This document shows positions 5,533 to 5,601 of a stretch of 5,601 nucleotides of DNA, piece by piece (the first letter of the stretch is position 1; every line of letters begins with the position of its first letter). Both the position numbers and the translations under genes were made by a program. The stretch lies in the NCBI GenBank assembly GCA_964390805.1, contig CAYMKL010000220.1, forward strand, positions 1-5,601, given 5' to 3'. The stretch is from CAYMKL01 sp964390805. Lineage in GTDB: Bacteria; Chloroflexota; Anaerolineae; VGOG01. Below the pieces are notes generated by a model, which did no database searches, was not told where the DNA came from, and was given only the letters and a program-made list of their open reading frames with translations.

Positions 5533-5601
5533 TATCGTTGTTCTTGGTAGAAGTTTCCCGATTCTGGGGTCAGGTACAGAAGGCAGGTAAACCGTAACGA
5601 T

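Overview
The window holds five intact protein genes, all on the + strand. The mixed gene set (an Fe-S aldo/keto reductase, a TRZ/ATZ-type amidohydrolase, a methyltransferase, a Nudix hydrolase and an XRE regulator), the moderately high GC and the long palindromic intergenic repeats suggest a free-living environmental bacterium. A Chloroflexota-like genome is my best guess, but it is an inference from general style. No rRNA, tRNA, CRISPR array or transposase was found.

Layout. Bases 67-1086 encode an aldo/keto reductase with a C-terminal ferredoxin-like two-cluster cysteine module. It is followed closely by a metal-dependent amidohydrolase (best start 1110, end 2546); the two are probably co-transcribed. 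Bases 2547-2769 carry no gene but hold two consecutive long imperfect palindromes (axes at 2618 and 2710). Each is built from short 6-bp motifs spaced about 9 bp apart. Bases 2770-3519 encode a class I SAM-dependent methyltransferase, and 3617-4015 a Nudix hydrolase with a perfect Nudix box. Between 4016 and 4360 lie a possible broken Rossmann-like reading frame with an in-frame TGA, a near-consensus sigma-70 promoter (TTGACT-17-TACAAT), a small palindrome near the predicted transcription start and a 10-codon leader-like ORF. Bases 4361-5509 encode the most notable protein: an XRE-family helix-turn-helix joined to a complete DctP-type TRAP transporter solute-binding domain, with no signal peptide. 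A short hairpin follows it.

How the parts may work together. The first two genes look like a small catabolic or salvage unit: a redox enzyme plus a deaminase or hydrolase of a heterocyclic amine. The methyltransferase and Nudix genes are small accessory enzymes with no obvious pathway link. The last gene has its own promoter and reads as a one-component transcription factor that senses a small organic acid in the cytoplasm through a domain borrowed from periplasmic transport. This is the same logic as LacI-type repressors, but with the TRAP receptor fold. Its targets may lie outside the window.
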